Positions 43,376 through 52,599 of a DNA stretch of 64,000 nt are shown here, piece after piece. A model generated the notes under the pieces. That model was not told the DNA's origin and searched no databases. It saw only the letters and a list, made by a program, of their open reading frames with translations. The stretch comes from Ferrimonas sp. YFM (GTDB lineage Bacteria; Pseudomonadota; Gammaproteobacteria; Enterobacterales; Shewanellaceae), in NCBI RefSeq assembly GCF_030296015.1, contig NZ_AP027368.1, forward strand, positions 4,512,839-4,576,838. The letters run 5' to 3'. The translations under genes and the position numbers were made by a program. Every line of letters begins with the position of its first letter. Within the stretch, counting starts at the first letter, position 1.

Positions 43376-44628
43376 CGCTGATGACCCTGCTTCTGACTCT
43401 GGCTCCGGGGCTGCCTCTGACTCTGGCCCTGCCGTCACTGCGCCGCAGCTTGCCCTGGCCGCTGCTGCTGGCCCTGCTGCCTGCGGCAGTGCTGGCGCTG
43501 GTGCCAACCCCGGCTTGGGTGTCCCTGTCATGGTTCAAGGCCGGGGTCGCCCTGAGCCTGGACCCGACCGCGCGCTGGTGGCTGGCGATGTCGGTGGTGG
43601 CCTGGGCCAGCGCCTATCTGCTGTTGCCTGCCACCCTTAGAGTCTACCGGGGCACCTGGCTGTTGCTGGCACTGAGTGGCCAGATGGGCGCACTGCTCAG
43701 CACCGAGCTGATGGGGTTTTACGCCTTCTCGACCCTGATGAGCTACGCCTTTATCGGCTTGCTGCTCACCGACTTCGACCCGGCCAACCGTCGCGTCGGC
43801 CAGCTCTATCTGGTGCCGCTGATCATCGCCGACCTGCTGCTGTTTGACGCCATGCTGCTGGCCACAGACGCCATTGGAAGCCTGAGTTTTAGCCACCTGG
43901 CACAGACTGGCTCTCCCGGCCTCTACCCTGTATTGGTGGCCCTGGGCTACCTGCTGAAGATGGGCCTGTGGCCCCTGCTGCTGTGGATTCCCAAAGGGCA
44001 CCGTACGCCCAGCCCGGCGCTGTCACTGCTGTTCTGGATCGGTCCCGTCGCTACGTCTCTGCTCGGTCTGCTGCGCTGGCTGCCACTGGGTATCCTTGAT
44101 GCCCCCATATCCGGGGCCCTGCTGCTGACCACCGGGGCTGGCGTGGTTGTGTACACCTTGTGGCAGGGAATAACAGAGAGGCGCAGGAACAAGCTGAGCA
44201 CCCTGGTGGTAAGTCTGACCGCTGCGGGGATGACCCTAGTGATTGGCGCCAGTCTGATGCAGCCCACCCTCTGGTCCGAGGTTGAAAGCGGGCTTCCTTT
44301 GCTGGCGGCCGTCGGCACCGGGGCACTGATCCTCATCGGTGCCCTTAACTTGGGGAAGGAGGACGCCGTCAGCCGAGAAGAGTCAGCTATGCCGGTCGGC
44401 CACAGCGTTGTGTATCGAAGGGTAAGAGGGGCAACCACCCTTAGCCTGCCCAGGCTGCGAGCCGCCTGGCTTGGCTATGGGCGGGAGTTATGGCTGAGAC
44501 ACAGGTGGCCACAACGCCTGGAAGGCGGTGAACGCTACCTGCGTCAGTGGCGCCTGGCCATTACCCTGCTTCTGCTGCTGGCGGTCATTATGGTGGCACT
44601 GCCTGTGTCGGCGTACTCATGGATTTGA
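43372..44628 (+). CDS. third antiporter-type membrane subunit with a duplicated 3' end
   Basis: The 418-residue protein has about 12 helices and a weaker NuoM/N-type pattern (LGYLLKMGLWPLLLWIPKGHRTPSPALSLLFWIGPVATSLLGLLRW). The C-terminal extension (about 335-418: MPVGHSVVYRRVRG, RHRWPQRLEGGERYLRQWR, a last helix) is encoded by one copy of a 232-bp direct repeat; the other copy lies 1.7 kb downstream. The ending (PVSAYSWI) is therefore probably not the ancestral one. ATGA overlap with the preceding subunit. Last gene of the antiporter operon. Confidence 0.82.
   Translation: MTLMTLLLTLAPGLPLTLALPSLRRSLPWPLLLALLPAAVLALVPTPAWVSLSWFKAGVALSLDPTARWWLAMSVVAWASAYLLLPATLRVYRGTWLLLALSGQMGALLSTELMGFYAFSTLMSYAFIGLLLTDFDPANRRVGQLYLVPLIIADLLLFDAMLLATDAIGSLSFSHLAQTGSPGLYPVLVALGYLLKMGLWPLLLWIPKGHRTPSPALSLLFWIGPVATSLLGLLRWLPLGILDAPISGALLLTTGAGVVVYTLWQGITERRRNKLSTLVVSLTAAGMTLVIGASLMQPTLWSEVESGLPLLAAVGTGALILIGALNLGKEDAVSREESAMPVGHSVVYRRVRGATTLSLPRLRAAWLGYGRELWLRHRWPQRLEGGERYLRQWRLAITLLLLLAVIMVALPVSAYSWI
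44372..44603 (+). repeat. direct repeat copy A (3' end of the last antiporter gene)
   Basis: 232 bases that recur in the same orientation at 46075-46306, offset 1703 bases, with about ten differences by eye (near 96 percent identity). The differences are scattered but four of ten fall in the last 20 bases. Confidence 0.9.
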
Positions 44629-46074
44629 ACAATAAAGTTTGACACAAGCATCTGCTGGCTGCCAAATGGTCGGCTCTTGGTGATCTTTTCTGGTTTCACA
44701 ACGGCCAGCCCACTTTATCGCGAGCGGCGGTGCCAGGCCTAACTAAGGCCCGGCTCTTATTGCTTAGTTAGCTGGACAGCCCTTCTTATTAACAATACCG
44801 CCGTCTGTCGGACATCTATCTTTCTTGTTAGGCACTCCATCGCCATCGATGTCGGGATCGCAGGCATCTCCAATGCCATCAGCATCTAAGTCTGCCTGGT
44901 CTGTGTTGGCCGCAAGTAAGCAGTTATCGCTTGCATCATTCACTGAATCGCCATCAGAATCAGCATCTGCTGCAAGCACATCACATGCATCGCCTACGCC
45001 ATCGTCATCATAGTCTGACTGGTTCGGGTTGGGTACTGCAGGGCAGTTATCAGTCTTGTTAGAAACCCCGTCGCCATCTGAGTCACTGTTTTTGTTTGTT
45101 TTTTCTGTGTCACAGGCATCACCAATTCCATCTGAGTCGCTGTCAGTTTGGTCGGAATTCGCAGTGCTTGGGCAGTTGTCTAGCTCATCAGTTACCTCAT
45201 CACCATCGGCGTCCTGGCCAGTTTGAATCAGGGAGGTGATGGTACTTATTACACTTATTTCGCCTTGTATAGAGTCATTGAATACTAAAACTAACCTCGC
45301 AAAGTTTGCTAATGAGATGTCCGGAGGATTGCTAGAGTTCTGTTCGTCAGTGAGAAATGTAGGTGGAATGGAGCCAGATGCCTGACTTTGAAGAAGAAAG
45401 TAAGAGTAACTGTAGTCATCAAATGCAACACCAAGATCATAGATTTCGCGGTTGACCGTGTAATCGTCGTAGTAAGTTACTCCGTCAAAGGAATCGTTTC
45501 TTAGGTTTATGCTGCCACTACTAGATGTTGTGGCCGTTCCATCAGACAAGCTGCCTACCTGAAATGAAACTGCAGATGGTGGCGGATAGAAGGTGCCGTT
45601 ACTTGTGCCGATAGGTGGATCGTTGGGGTCGAAAGTGTATTCAAGGATCACGGTGTCTCCCAATTGAAAGGGGTGTGCCGCTCCTAGGTCAGCTGCGATG
45701 TGGCTTATGATCCCTGTGGCTCTAAAAGTGACCTCCTGGGCAGTGGCCAAAGGAAGCCCAAAAGGTATCGCGAACATAAGAGTCGCCAGAGTTTTATGGT
45801 TGGTCATGCTGAAGATACGTGATCTTTTCATAACGGGTACCACAACTTAACGAAGTGAGAAGAATGCTTGCAGAAAAGAGGGCTAAGTATAGTGGCTGTT
45901 CCTTTAACCGCCACTCGGCGTGAGCAGCCAACTTTAGTGATTGGGCAGAGAGTGTAGTTCTTTCATTCGTGAACTCGCTGACCTGCTGACATATGACGGG
46001 ACCCGTCTGGCGTTGCAAAGCTGTATGGGGTGGTAATTTCAGGTGATCGGGTAGTGGTGAGGGTGACAGTCAAG
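44604..46074. other. AT-richer insert between two direct repeats
   Basis: About 1.47 kb between the repeat copies, less GC-rich than either flank, with one gene (44764-45831, minus). No transposase, integrase or terminal inverted repeats are seen. 45832-46074 has no gene I can support. Confidence 0.6.
44764..45831 (-). CDS. exported protein with thrombospondin type 3 repeats
   Basis: A 355-residue precursor (ATG 45831; ATG 45807 is an alternative, neither with a strong ribosome-binding site). Signal peptide ends near PLATAQEV. The middle, about 170 residues, is beta-rich with no known family. The C-terminal third has at least four calcium-binding thrombospondin type 3 repeats (DSDSDGIGDACD, DYDDDGVGDACD, DLDADGIGDACD, DIDGDGVPNKKDRCP). 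Likely secreted or surface-located. Base composition differs from the flanks, consistent with transfer. Confidence 0.82.
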   Translation of the reverse strand: MKRSRIFSMTNHKTLATLMFAIPFGLPLATAQEVTFRATGIISHIAADLGAAHPFQLGDTVILEYTFDPNDPPIGTSNGTFYPPPSAVSFQVGSLSDGTATTSSSGSINLRNDSFDGVTYYDDYTVNREIYDLGVAFDDYSYSYFLLQSQASGSIPPTFLTDEQNSSNPPDISLANFARLVLVFNDSIQGEISVISTITSLIQTGQDADGDEVTDELDNCPSTANSDQTDSDSDGIGDACDTEKTNKNSDSDGDGVSNKTDNCPAVPNPNQSDYDDDGVGDACDVLAADADSDGDSVNDASDNCLLAANTDQADLDADGIGDACDPDIDGDGVPNKKDRCPTDGGIVNKKGCPAN

Positions 46075-46306
46075 GCCGGGAAGAGTCAGCTATGCCAGTC
46101 AGCCACAGCGTTGTGTATCGAAGGGTAAGAGGGGCAGCCACCCTTAGCCTGCCCAGGCTGCGAGCCGCCTGGGTTGGCTATTGGCGGGAGTTATGGCTGA
46201 GACACAGGTGGCCACAACGCCTGGAAGGCGGTGAACGCTACCTGCGTCAGTGGCGCCTGGCCATTACCCTGCTTCTGCTGCTGGCGGTAGCCATGGTGGC
46301 ACTGCC
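46075..46306 (+). repeat. direct repeat copy B
   Basis: Second copy of the 232-base repeat. In the same frame it reads MPVSHSVVYRRVRG and RHRWPQRLEGGERYLRQWR and runs on past the repeat without a stop into sequence antisense to the flavoprotein gene, so it is a fragment, not a full gene. Confidence 0.9.
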
Positions 46307-46319
46307 AGCTTTGGCTAAC

Positions 46320-47507
46320 TCAGACGTTCTGTCCCGCCACATAGCCGGAGGCCCAGGCCCACTGGAAGTTGAAGCCCCCCAACCAGCCGGTGACGTCCAT
46401 CACCTCACCGACGAAGTAGAGACCGGGCACCCTCTTGCACTCCATGGTCTTGGAACTGAGCTCATCGGTGTCTACCCCACCCAGGGTCACCTCGGCGGTG
46501 CGGTAGCCCTCGTCGCCGCCGGGCTTAAGCTGCCAACGGTTGAGCTGTTCGGGAATGGCGGCCAGGGTGGCCTTGTTCAGCTGCCCCAGGGGGTGATTGG
46601 GCCAACCGTGGTAGGCGATCAGCGTCTCCGCCAACCGCCCGGGGAAATGCTCTGACAGCCAGGTGGAGAGCTGGCGCTTGGGGTTCTGCTCCCTGGCCAG
46701 GGCCAGGGCCTCGGCCACGTCCACAGCGGGCAACAGGTCAATGGTGACCCCCTCGCCGGGCTCCCGGTAGTTGGAGGCCTGCAGCACACTGGGGCCGGAG
46801 AGGCCACGATGGGTGATCAGCATCTGCTCGGTAAAGGCCGGGCCACGCTTGGCGGCCACATTGGCGGTCAGGCTGATGCCGGACAGGGGCTCGAAGTGCT
46901 GTTTGTCCTGGGGTTGCAGAGTAAAGGGCACCAGGCCTGCCCGGGTCGGCTTGAGCCTGAGGCCAAACTGCTCAGCCAGCTTGTAACCATAGGGGGTGGC
47001 CCCCAGCTTGGGCATGGAGAGGCCACCTGTGGCCACCACCAGAGACTGGCATTGGATGCGGCCGATGCTGGTGGCCACGGCGAATCCGCTCTCCACCCGG
47101 CTCACCGACTCGATCTCGGTCCGCAGCCGCAACTGTACCTGGCCCTTGTCGCACTCATCCAGCAGCATACGCACGATCTCTTTGGCGCTGTCATCGCAGA
47201 ACAGCTGGCCATGATCCCGCTCGTGATAGGCGATGTTGTGGCGCACCACCAGATCGATGAAATCCCACTGGGTGTACTGGGCCAGGGCGGATTTAACGAA
47301 GTGGGGATTGCTGCACAGGTAGTTGGCTGGCTCCACATAGAGGTTGGTGAAGTTGCAGCGGCCACCACCACTGATCAGGATCTTCTTACCCGCCTGCTTG
47401 GCGTGGTCGATGACCATCACCTTACGGCCGCGGGCAGCGGCGGTTGCGGCACACATCAATCCGGCGGCACCGGCGCCGATCACCAGCACCTCTGTTTCAA
47501 GACTCAT
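46320..47507 (-). CDS. HI0933/YhiN family FAD-dependent oxidoreductase
   Basis: The 395-residue flavoprotein has the FAD-binding motif VLVIGAGAAGLMCAATAAARG, GGGRCNFTN, VVATGGLSMPKLGATPYGY, and the C-terminal GGVDTDELSSKTMECKRVPGLYFVGEVMDVTGWLGGFNFQWAWASG. ATG 47507 is preferred over GTG 47510. Function of the family is unclear. Its 3' end almost abuts repeat copy B. Confidence 0.92.
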   Translation of the reverse strand: MSLETEVLVIGAGAAGLMCAATAAARGRKVMVIDHAKQAGKKILISGGGRCNFTNLYVEPANYLCSNPHFVKSALAQYTQWDFIDLVVRHNIAYHERDHGQLFCDDSAKEIVRMLLDECDKGQVQLRLRTEIESVSRVESGFAVATSIGRIQCQSLVVATGGLSMPKLGATPYGYKLAEQFGLRLKPTRAGLVPFTLQPQDKQHFEPLSGISLTANVAAKRGPAFTEQMLITHRGLSGPSVLQASNYREPGEGVTIDLLPAVDVAEALALAREQNPKRQLSTWLSEHFPGRLAETLIAYHGWPNHPLGQLNKATLAAIPEQLNRWQLKPGGDEGYRTAEVTLGGVDTDELSSKTMECKRVPGLYFVGEVMDVTGWLGGFNFQWAWASGYVAGQNV

Positions 47508-47528
47508 CACTTCTACCTAAAAAACAAA

Positions 47529-47550
47529 AAGGGATGCGGCTGCATCCCTT
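47529..47550. terminator. terminator downstream of gpsA
   Basis: AAGGGATGC, loop GGCT, GCATCCCTT with an A-run that reads as T on the minus strand. Confidence 0.8.
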
Positions 47551-47576
47551 TGGAATCATTTTGACCACCGGTCATT

Positions 47577-48581
47577 TTACTCGGACTTGGGGTCCCGGGA
47601 CAGCAGTTGTTTCGCTGCCTCCTTCACCGGCTTGCCCTCATAGAGCACCTGGAAAAGCTGTTCGCAGATGGGCATCTCCACGCCGACCCGCTTGGCCAGC
47701 ATGTACACCTCTTTGGTGTTGCGATACCCCTCCACCACCTGACCGATCTCGGTCTGGGCGGTGTCGACATCTTTCCCCTGGCCCAGGGCCAGGCCAAAGC
47801 GTCGGTTACGGGACTGGTTGTCGGTGCAGGTCAGCACCAGATCACCCAGGCCAGCCATCCCCATGAAGGTGTTCTTGTCCGCGCCCAGGGCACAGCCCAG
47901 ACGACACAGCTCCACCAGACCACGGGTAATCAGCGCGGTACGGGCATTGGCACCAAAACCGATGCCGTCAGACATGCCAGCGCCGATGGCGATGACGTTT
48001 TTCACCGCACCACCGAGCTGCATACCGATGAAGTCGGCGTTGCGGTACACCCGAAGCCAGGTGCCGCAGTGCATCAACCGGGCCATCTCTTCGGCGAAAT
48101 CATCGTCGGTAGAGGCCAGGGAGATGGCGGTGGGCAGGCCGGCGGCCATCTCTTTGGCAAAGGTGGGACCGGACATCACCGCCAGCGGGATCTGCTCACC
48201 CAGGATCTCACGGGCAACATCCTGCAGCAGCCGACCAGTCTCAGGCTCCAGGCCTTTGGTGGCCCAGACGACGCGGGCGTCATCACGCAACAAGGGCTGG
48301 GCCTGTTTCAGCACCAGGGCGAATACATGGCTCGGCACCACCACCAGCACATTGCGGCTGGCAGCCAGGGCCTTGCCCAGGTCCGCTTCCACCACCAGCT
48401 CATCGGGGAAATCGACGCCGGGGAGAAACTCCTCGTTGCGGCGATCCTGCTCCAGCTGTTCCATATGGTCCGGCAGGTGCCCCCAGATGATGGTGCGATG
48501 ACCATTCCGGGCCAGGGATATGGCAAGGGCGGTGCCATAAGACCCCGCCCCTAGAACCGTTACTGCGGCTTGTTCAGTCAA
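47577..48581 (-). CDS. gpsA: NAD(P)+ glycerol-3-phosphate dehydrogenase GpsA
   Basis: The 334-residue enzyme makes sn-glycerol 3-phosphate for phospholipids in the cytoplasm. Visible are the Rossmann motif [27 protein letters not shown], the catalytic Lys region [32 protein letters not shown], and [18 protein letters not shown]. It lies 13 bases after secB, as in E. coli. Confidence 0.96.
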   Translation of the reverse strand: MTEQAAVTVLGAGSYGTALAISLARNGHRTIIWGHLPDHMEQLEQDRRNEEFLPGVDFPDELVVEADLGKALAASRNVLVVVPSHVFALVLKQAQPLLRDDARVVWATKGLEPETGRLLQDVAREILGEQIPLAVMSGPTFAKEMAAGLPTAISLASTDDDFAEEMARLMHCGTWLRVYRNADFIGMQLGGAVKNVIAIGAGMSDGIGFGANARTALITRGLVELCRLGCALGADKNTFMGMAGLGDLVLTCTDNQSRNRRFGLALGQGKDVDTAQTEIGQVVEGYRNTKEVYMLAKRVGVEMPICEQLFQVLYEGKPVKEAAKQLLSRDPKSE

Positions 48582-48594
48582 CTGACTCGCTCCC

Positions 48595-49077
48595 TTAGGC
48601 GTCAGCTTGCTCAGCGGCTTGTTCCTGCTGACGCTGAACGTACTGAGCGAACAGGGCGTCGAAGTTTACAGGAGCCAGGTTCAGTGGAGGGAAGGTACCA
48701 CGGTTAACCATGCTGGCGATCGCTTCGCGAGCGTAAGGGAACAGGATGTTAGGGCAACCAGCACCCAGGGCGTGGGCCAGCTGAGGCTCAGGCAGGTTGG
48801 CGATGGAGAAGATACCGGCTTGCTGAACTTCGCACAGGAAGGCCACGTCTTCTTCAACCTTGGTGGTTACGGTGATGTTCAGAACCACTTCGTACACGTC
48901 GTCAGCCAGCTTGTTGCTGCGGGTATCCAGGTCCAGCTTAACTTCTGGCTTCCACTCTTTCTGGAAGATAGCGGGAGAGTTAGGAGTCTCGAAGGAGATG
49001 TCCTTGGTGTATACACGCTGAATCTGGAACTGAGGTGCGGCCTGCTCGTTGGCTGCGGTGTTAGCTGCTTCTGCCAT
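48595..49077 (-). CDS. secB: protein-export chaperone SecB
   Basis: The 160-residue tetrameric chaperone holds precursors unfolded for SecA. Core motifs: [76 protein letters not shown]. Tight gene pair with gpsA. Confidence 0.96.
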   Translation of the reverse strand: MAEAANTAANEQAAPQFQIQRVYTKDISFETPNSPAIFQKEWKPEVKLDLDTRSNKLADDVYEVVLNITVTTKVEEDVAFLCEVQQAGIFSIANLPEPQLAHALGAGCPNILFPYAREAIASMVNRGTFPPLNLAPVNFDALFAQYVQRQQEQAAEQADA

Positions 49078-49088
49078 TTGTCTAAATC

Positions 49089-49187
49089 CTAAATATTGTT
49101 GTCGTCGTTCTGGGCGTCTCGAAACTCCACAACCTGGTTACGGCGGTCGCGCCGGGCCGGCTTGAAGCTGAGTGTGTCGCCATCCAT
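49089..49187 (-). CDS. possible 32-residue ORF in the position of grxC
   Basis: ATG 49187 to TAG 49089 reads [20 protein letters not shown] then [12 protein letters not shown]. It lies between the rhodanese gene and secB, where E. coli has grxC. It is not a glutaredoxin. The ribosome-binding site is weak. Highly charged; it may be a real small protein or leader, or a chance frame. Confidence 0.3.
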   Translation of the reverse strand: MDGDTLSFKPARRDRRNQVVEFRDAQNDDNNI

Positions 49188-49215
49188 ATCGTCTTATGCG
49201 CGACCAGAAAAAGGG

Positions 49216-49650
49216 TTAGCGCCTTTTACGCACTACCAGCAGGTTGGCCGCTTTCCAATCGGTCATGCCACCCTGCAGGCTGAATACCTTCTCAAAGCCC
49301 GCGGATACCAACATTTGCGCCGCCTGTACGGAGCTCACGCCAGCGTTACACACAACTATAATGGGAGCACTCTTGTGGTTTTCAAGGGTGGACAGCTGAT
49401 TATTTTTAATCTCTGCCAGAGGAATGTGCTTGGCGTTGGCGATGTGGCCCTTGCGGAACTCCTCATCGCTGCGCACGTCCACGACCACGGCGTCCTCTTT
49501 GTTGATCATCTGCACCGCCTGCTGGGCGGGGATATTCTTAACCTTGGAGAAGGCGGATTTGATGGTGACGAACAGGAAGGCCACCAGCAGACCCACCCAA
49601 GCCGCACTCAGCATGGCGTGACGGCCGAGAAAATCGATATATTCCTGCAT
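49216..49650 (-). CDS. rhodanese-like sulfurtransferase with membrane anchor (YibN-like)
   Basis: The 144-residue protein has an N-terminal helix (LSAAWVGLLVAFLFVTI) and a rhodanese domain (DAVVVDVRSDEEFRKGHIANAKHIPL) with the active Cys loop VCNAGVSS. ATG 49650 is chosen over an upstream frame start. It matches YibN upstream of secB in the usual gene order. Confidence 0.9.
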   Translation of the reverse strand: MQEYIDFLGRHAMLSAAWVGLLVAFLFVTIKSAFSKVKNIPAQQAVQMINKEDAVVVDVRSDEEFRKGHIANAKHIPLAEIKNNQLSTLENHKSAPIIVVCNAGVSSVQAAQMLVSAGFEKVFSLQGGMTDWKAANLLVVRKRR

Positions 49651-49887
49651 TAACTTGCCTAAATCGGTTGACGTTGGTGAGGAGTGAAAGTCGCCAGTAT
49701 AACCGGATCCCCCGGCATGTGAAGTGTCTGTAACCAGCGGGGACGGGGCGCGGATCACAGCACAGAGGGAAATGAGGATGTAATAAAATTACATTTTTGC
49801 CTGGGCGATCTGGAGAAGATCGCTGGTTACGTTGTACACTGACAGCAGTTTTATTTGCGATTGCCTCGACGGCAAAAAGGATAGTAG

Positions 49888-51423
49888 ATGACCAAGCGCA
49901 CTACCCCACTTGCCCTCCTGATCCTGGACGGCTGGGGACACAGAGCCGACGCTGACGACAACGCCATCAGCAGAGCCAACACTCCCACAATGGATCGCCT
50001 GTTCCGCGACTACCCCTCGACCCTGATCTCCGGATCCGGTAACGACGTTGGCCTGCCCGACGGTCAGATGGGTAACTCCGAAGTGGGCCACATCAACCTG
50101 GGCGCCGGACGCATCGTCTATCAGGACCTGACCCGAATCGGCAAGTCCATCGAAGACGGTGAGTTCAACCACAACCCTGTACTGTGCAGTGCCGTAGACA
50201 AGGCCAAGGCCAACGACGGTGCCGTACACATCATGGGATTGCTCTCTCCCGGGGGCGTACACAGCCATGAAGACCACCTGGAAGCCGCCATCCGCATGGC
50301 CGCCGAGCGTGGTGCCAAGAAGGTGTACCTGCACGGCTTCCTGGACGGCCGCGATACCCCGCCCCGTTCCGCCCACGACTCCCTGGTTCGCTTCGACAAA
50401 CTGTTCGCCGAACTGGGTTGTGGCGCCATCGGCTCCATCGTAGGCCGTTACTACGCCATGGACCGTGACCAGCGTTGGGAACGGGTTCAGGCCGCGTTTG
50501 ACCTGCTGACCCTGGGCAAGAGCGAGCACAGCTACGCCAGTGCCACAGACGCCCTGCAGGCGGCCTACGATCGTGACGAGAACGACGAGTTCGTCGCCCC
50601 CTCCTCCATCGACGCAGACGCCACCTTCAACGATGGCGATGCGGTGATCTTCATGAACTTCCGTGCCGATCGCGCCCGTCAACTGACCCGCGCCTTCACC
50701 GACGCCGACTTCGACGGTTTCACCAAGGCCAAGGCCCCCAAGCTGACCGACTTCGTGATGCTGACCGAGTACGCCGCCGACATCGACACAAGCTGCGCCT
50801 TCCCGCCAGAGGCCCTGAAGAACACCTTCGGTGAGCTGATGGCCAACCAGGGCAAACGCCAGCTACGCATCTCCGAAACCGAGAAGTACGCCCACGTTAC
50901 CTTCTTCTTCAACGGTGGCATCGAGCAGCCCTTCGAAGGAGAAGAGCGCATCCTGGTGAAGTCCCCCAATGTCGCCACCTACGACATGCAGCCAGAGATG
51001 AGCAGCGGCGAGCTGACCGACAAGCTGGTGGACGCCATCGAAAACGGCAACTTCGACACCATCATCTGCAACTACCCCAACGGCGACATGGTCGGTCACA
51101 CCGGCGACTTCGATGCCGCAGTGAAGGCCTGCGAAGCGGTGGATGCCAGCATTCAACGTGTTCTGGACGCCATCGAGCGTGCCGGTGGCGAGTGCCTGAT
51201 CACCGCCGACCACGGTAACGCCGAGCAGATGTGCGACGCCAATTCCGGTCAGGCGCATACCGCGCACACCAGTGAGCCTGTTCCCTTCATCTACGTGGGC
51301 CGCAACGCCCAGGTACGGGAAGGTGGCCGCCTCTCCGACGTGGCTCCCACCATGCTGCACCTGATGGGCCTGGAGATCCCCGAGGAGATGACCGGTACCC
51401 CCATCGTCACCCTGGCGGAATAA
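49888..51423 (+). CDS. gpmI: 2,3-bisphosphoglycerate-independent phosphoglycerate mutase GpmI
   Basis: The 511-residue Mn-dependent glycolytic enzyme has the metal/phosphoserine motif [17 protein letters not shown], a domain-swap body and the C-terminal metal site [13 protein letters not shown] with [18 protein letters not shown] precedes its ATG. Stop is one base before envC. Confidence 0.96.
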   Translation: MTKRTTPLALLILDGWGHRADADDNAISRANTPTMDRLFRDYPSTLISGSGNDVGLPDGQMGNSEVGHINLGAGRIVYQDLTRIGKSIEDGEFNHNPVLCSAVDKAKANDGAVHIMGLLSPGGVHSHEDHLEAAIRMAAERGAKKVYLHGFLDGRDTPPRSAHDSLVRFDKLFAELGCGAIGSIVGRYYAMDRDQRWERVQAAFDLLTLGKSEHSYASATDALQAAYDRDENDEFVAPSSIDADATFNDGDAVIFMNFRADRARQLTRAFTDADFDGFTKAKAPKLTDFVMLTEYAADIDTSCAFPPEALKNTFGELMANQGKRQLRISETEKYAHVTFFFNGGIEQPFEGEERILVKSPNVATYDMQPEMSSGELTDKLVDAIENGNFDTIICNYPNGDMVGHTGDFDAAVKACEAVDASIQRVLDAIERAGGECLITADHGNAEQMCDANSGQAHTAHTSEPVPFIYVGRNAQVREGGRLSDVAPTMLHLMGLEIPEEMTGTPIVTLAE

Positions 51424-51424
51424 G

Positions 51425-52564
51425 ATGAAGTTTCTGTCGTTCCTGTGGCCCGCCCTCCTGGCGGGCCTGTTCAGCCTGCCCCTGGCCGCCAGCCAGGAGG
51501 AGATTGATCAACAGCAGCAGCAGCTTCAGAAGCTGCAGAAGCAGATCAAGGCCAGTCAGTCCAAGCTGATCGCCAGCCAGGCCAGCCGGGACAAGGCCAG
51601 CAAGGCGCTGCGCCAGGACGAACTGGCCATCGGCAAACAGGCGGCGGCCATCCGTGGCAATCGCAACAAGCTGGACAGCCTCAATGATCAGCTGGCCGAG
51701 CTCTCCAAAGAGCAAACACGGCTGGAGCGACAGTATGAACAGCAGCAACAGCAGCTGGCCGCCCAGATCCGCGCCTCCTGGGTCGCGGGTCAGGGAGAAA
51801 CCGGTCAACTGCTGCTCAAACAGAACAGCGCCGACAAGCAGCGGCTGCTGACCTACTACCACTATCTCAATCAGGCACGCATCCAGGCCATGGAAGCGAT
51901 CGCCGACACCAAAGACGCCCTCACCAACAACCATCGTCAGCAACTGGAACGCAAAGCCCAGCTGGAGCGTACCCAGGAGAAGCTGGACAACCAGCAGAAA
52001 TCCCTCCGCCAGCAGCAGGAAAAGCGAAAGCAGACCCTGGCCAAGCTGGAAGCCCAGCTCAAGAATGAGAGCCGCAAGCTCAACCAGCTTGAGGTGGACA
52101 GCGAGATCCTGGCCCAGGCCATTGAGGAGGCCCTGGCCGCCCTCGCCGCCCGCCCGGTCTCCCTGGACGGACTGAAAAAACTCAAGGGCAAGCTGGACTG
52201 GCCGCTCTCAGGTAAGGTCAAGCACCGCTTCGGCAGCCACCGCCAGGGGCAGCTCAAGTGGAACGGCCTACTGATCGCCGGACGGGAAGGCCGCAACGTT
52301 GAATCGGTAGCCCCAGGCCAGGTGGTGTTTTCCGACTGGCTGCGAGGCTATGGCCTGGTGGTGGTGGTGGATCACGGCGAAGAGTACCTCAGCCTGTACG
52401 GCCACGCCCAAAGCCTGCTCAAGGAAGTCGGCGATCGGGTAGAGGGGGGAGAAGTGATTGCCCTCAGCGGAGACTCAGGCGGACAGTCCGATAGCGGACT
52501 ATACTTTGAAATCCGTCATCGGGGACTCGCTGTGGACCCTGCCCCCTACCTGAAGAGGCGGTAA
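51425..52564 (+). CDS. envC: murein hydrolase activator EnvC
   Basis: The 379-residue precursor has a signal peptide (ALLAGLFSLPLAAS), a long coiled coil (about 25-245) and a C-terminal LytM domain (RFGSHRQGQLKWNGLLI, VVVDHGEEYLSLYGHAQSLL). The zinc ligands of active LytM enzymes are missing, as in EnvC, which activates AmiA/AmiB amidases at division. Follows gpmI, as in many gammaproteobacteria. Confidence 0.93.
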   Translation: MKFLSFLWPALLAGLFSLPLAASQEEIDQQQQQLQKLQKQIKASQSKLIASQASRDKASKALRQDELAIGKQAAAIRGNRNKLDSLNDQLAELSKEQTRLERQYEQQQQQLAAQIRASWVAGQGETGQLLLKQNSADKQRLLTYYHYLNQARIQAMEAIADTKDALTNNHRQQLERKAQLERTQEKLDNQQKSLRQQQEKRKQTLAKLEAQLKNESRKLNQLEVDSEILAQAIEEALAALAARPVSLDGLKKLKGKLDWPLSGKVKHRFGSHRQGQLKWNGLLIAGREGRNVESVAPGQVVFSDWLRGYGLVVVVDHGEEYLSLYGHAQSLLKEVGDRVEGGEVIALSGDSGGQSDSGLYFEIRHRGLAVDPAPYLKRR

Positions 52565-52599
52565 CACAGCCCCGCCAATGTGGCCAGAGGGTATGCGCT

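Noticed and set aside
46092-46655. 187-codon plus-strand frame starting in repeat copy B
   Set aside because: Only the first 70 or so codons match the antiporter gene end; the rest is antisense to the flavoprotein gene, so it is a fragment.
47556-47566. TCATTTTGACC, identical to part of a tupA-upstream palindrome
   Set aside because: It lies downstream of gpsA next to a terminator, is not palindromic here, and no sigma-54 promoter follows.
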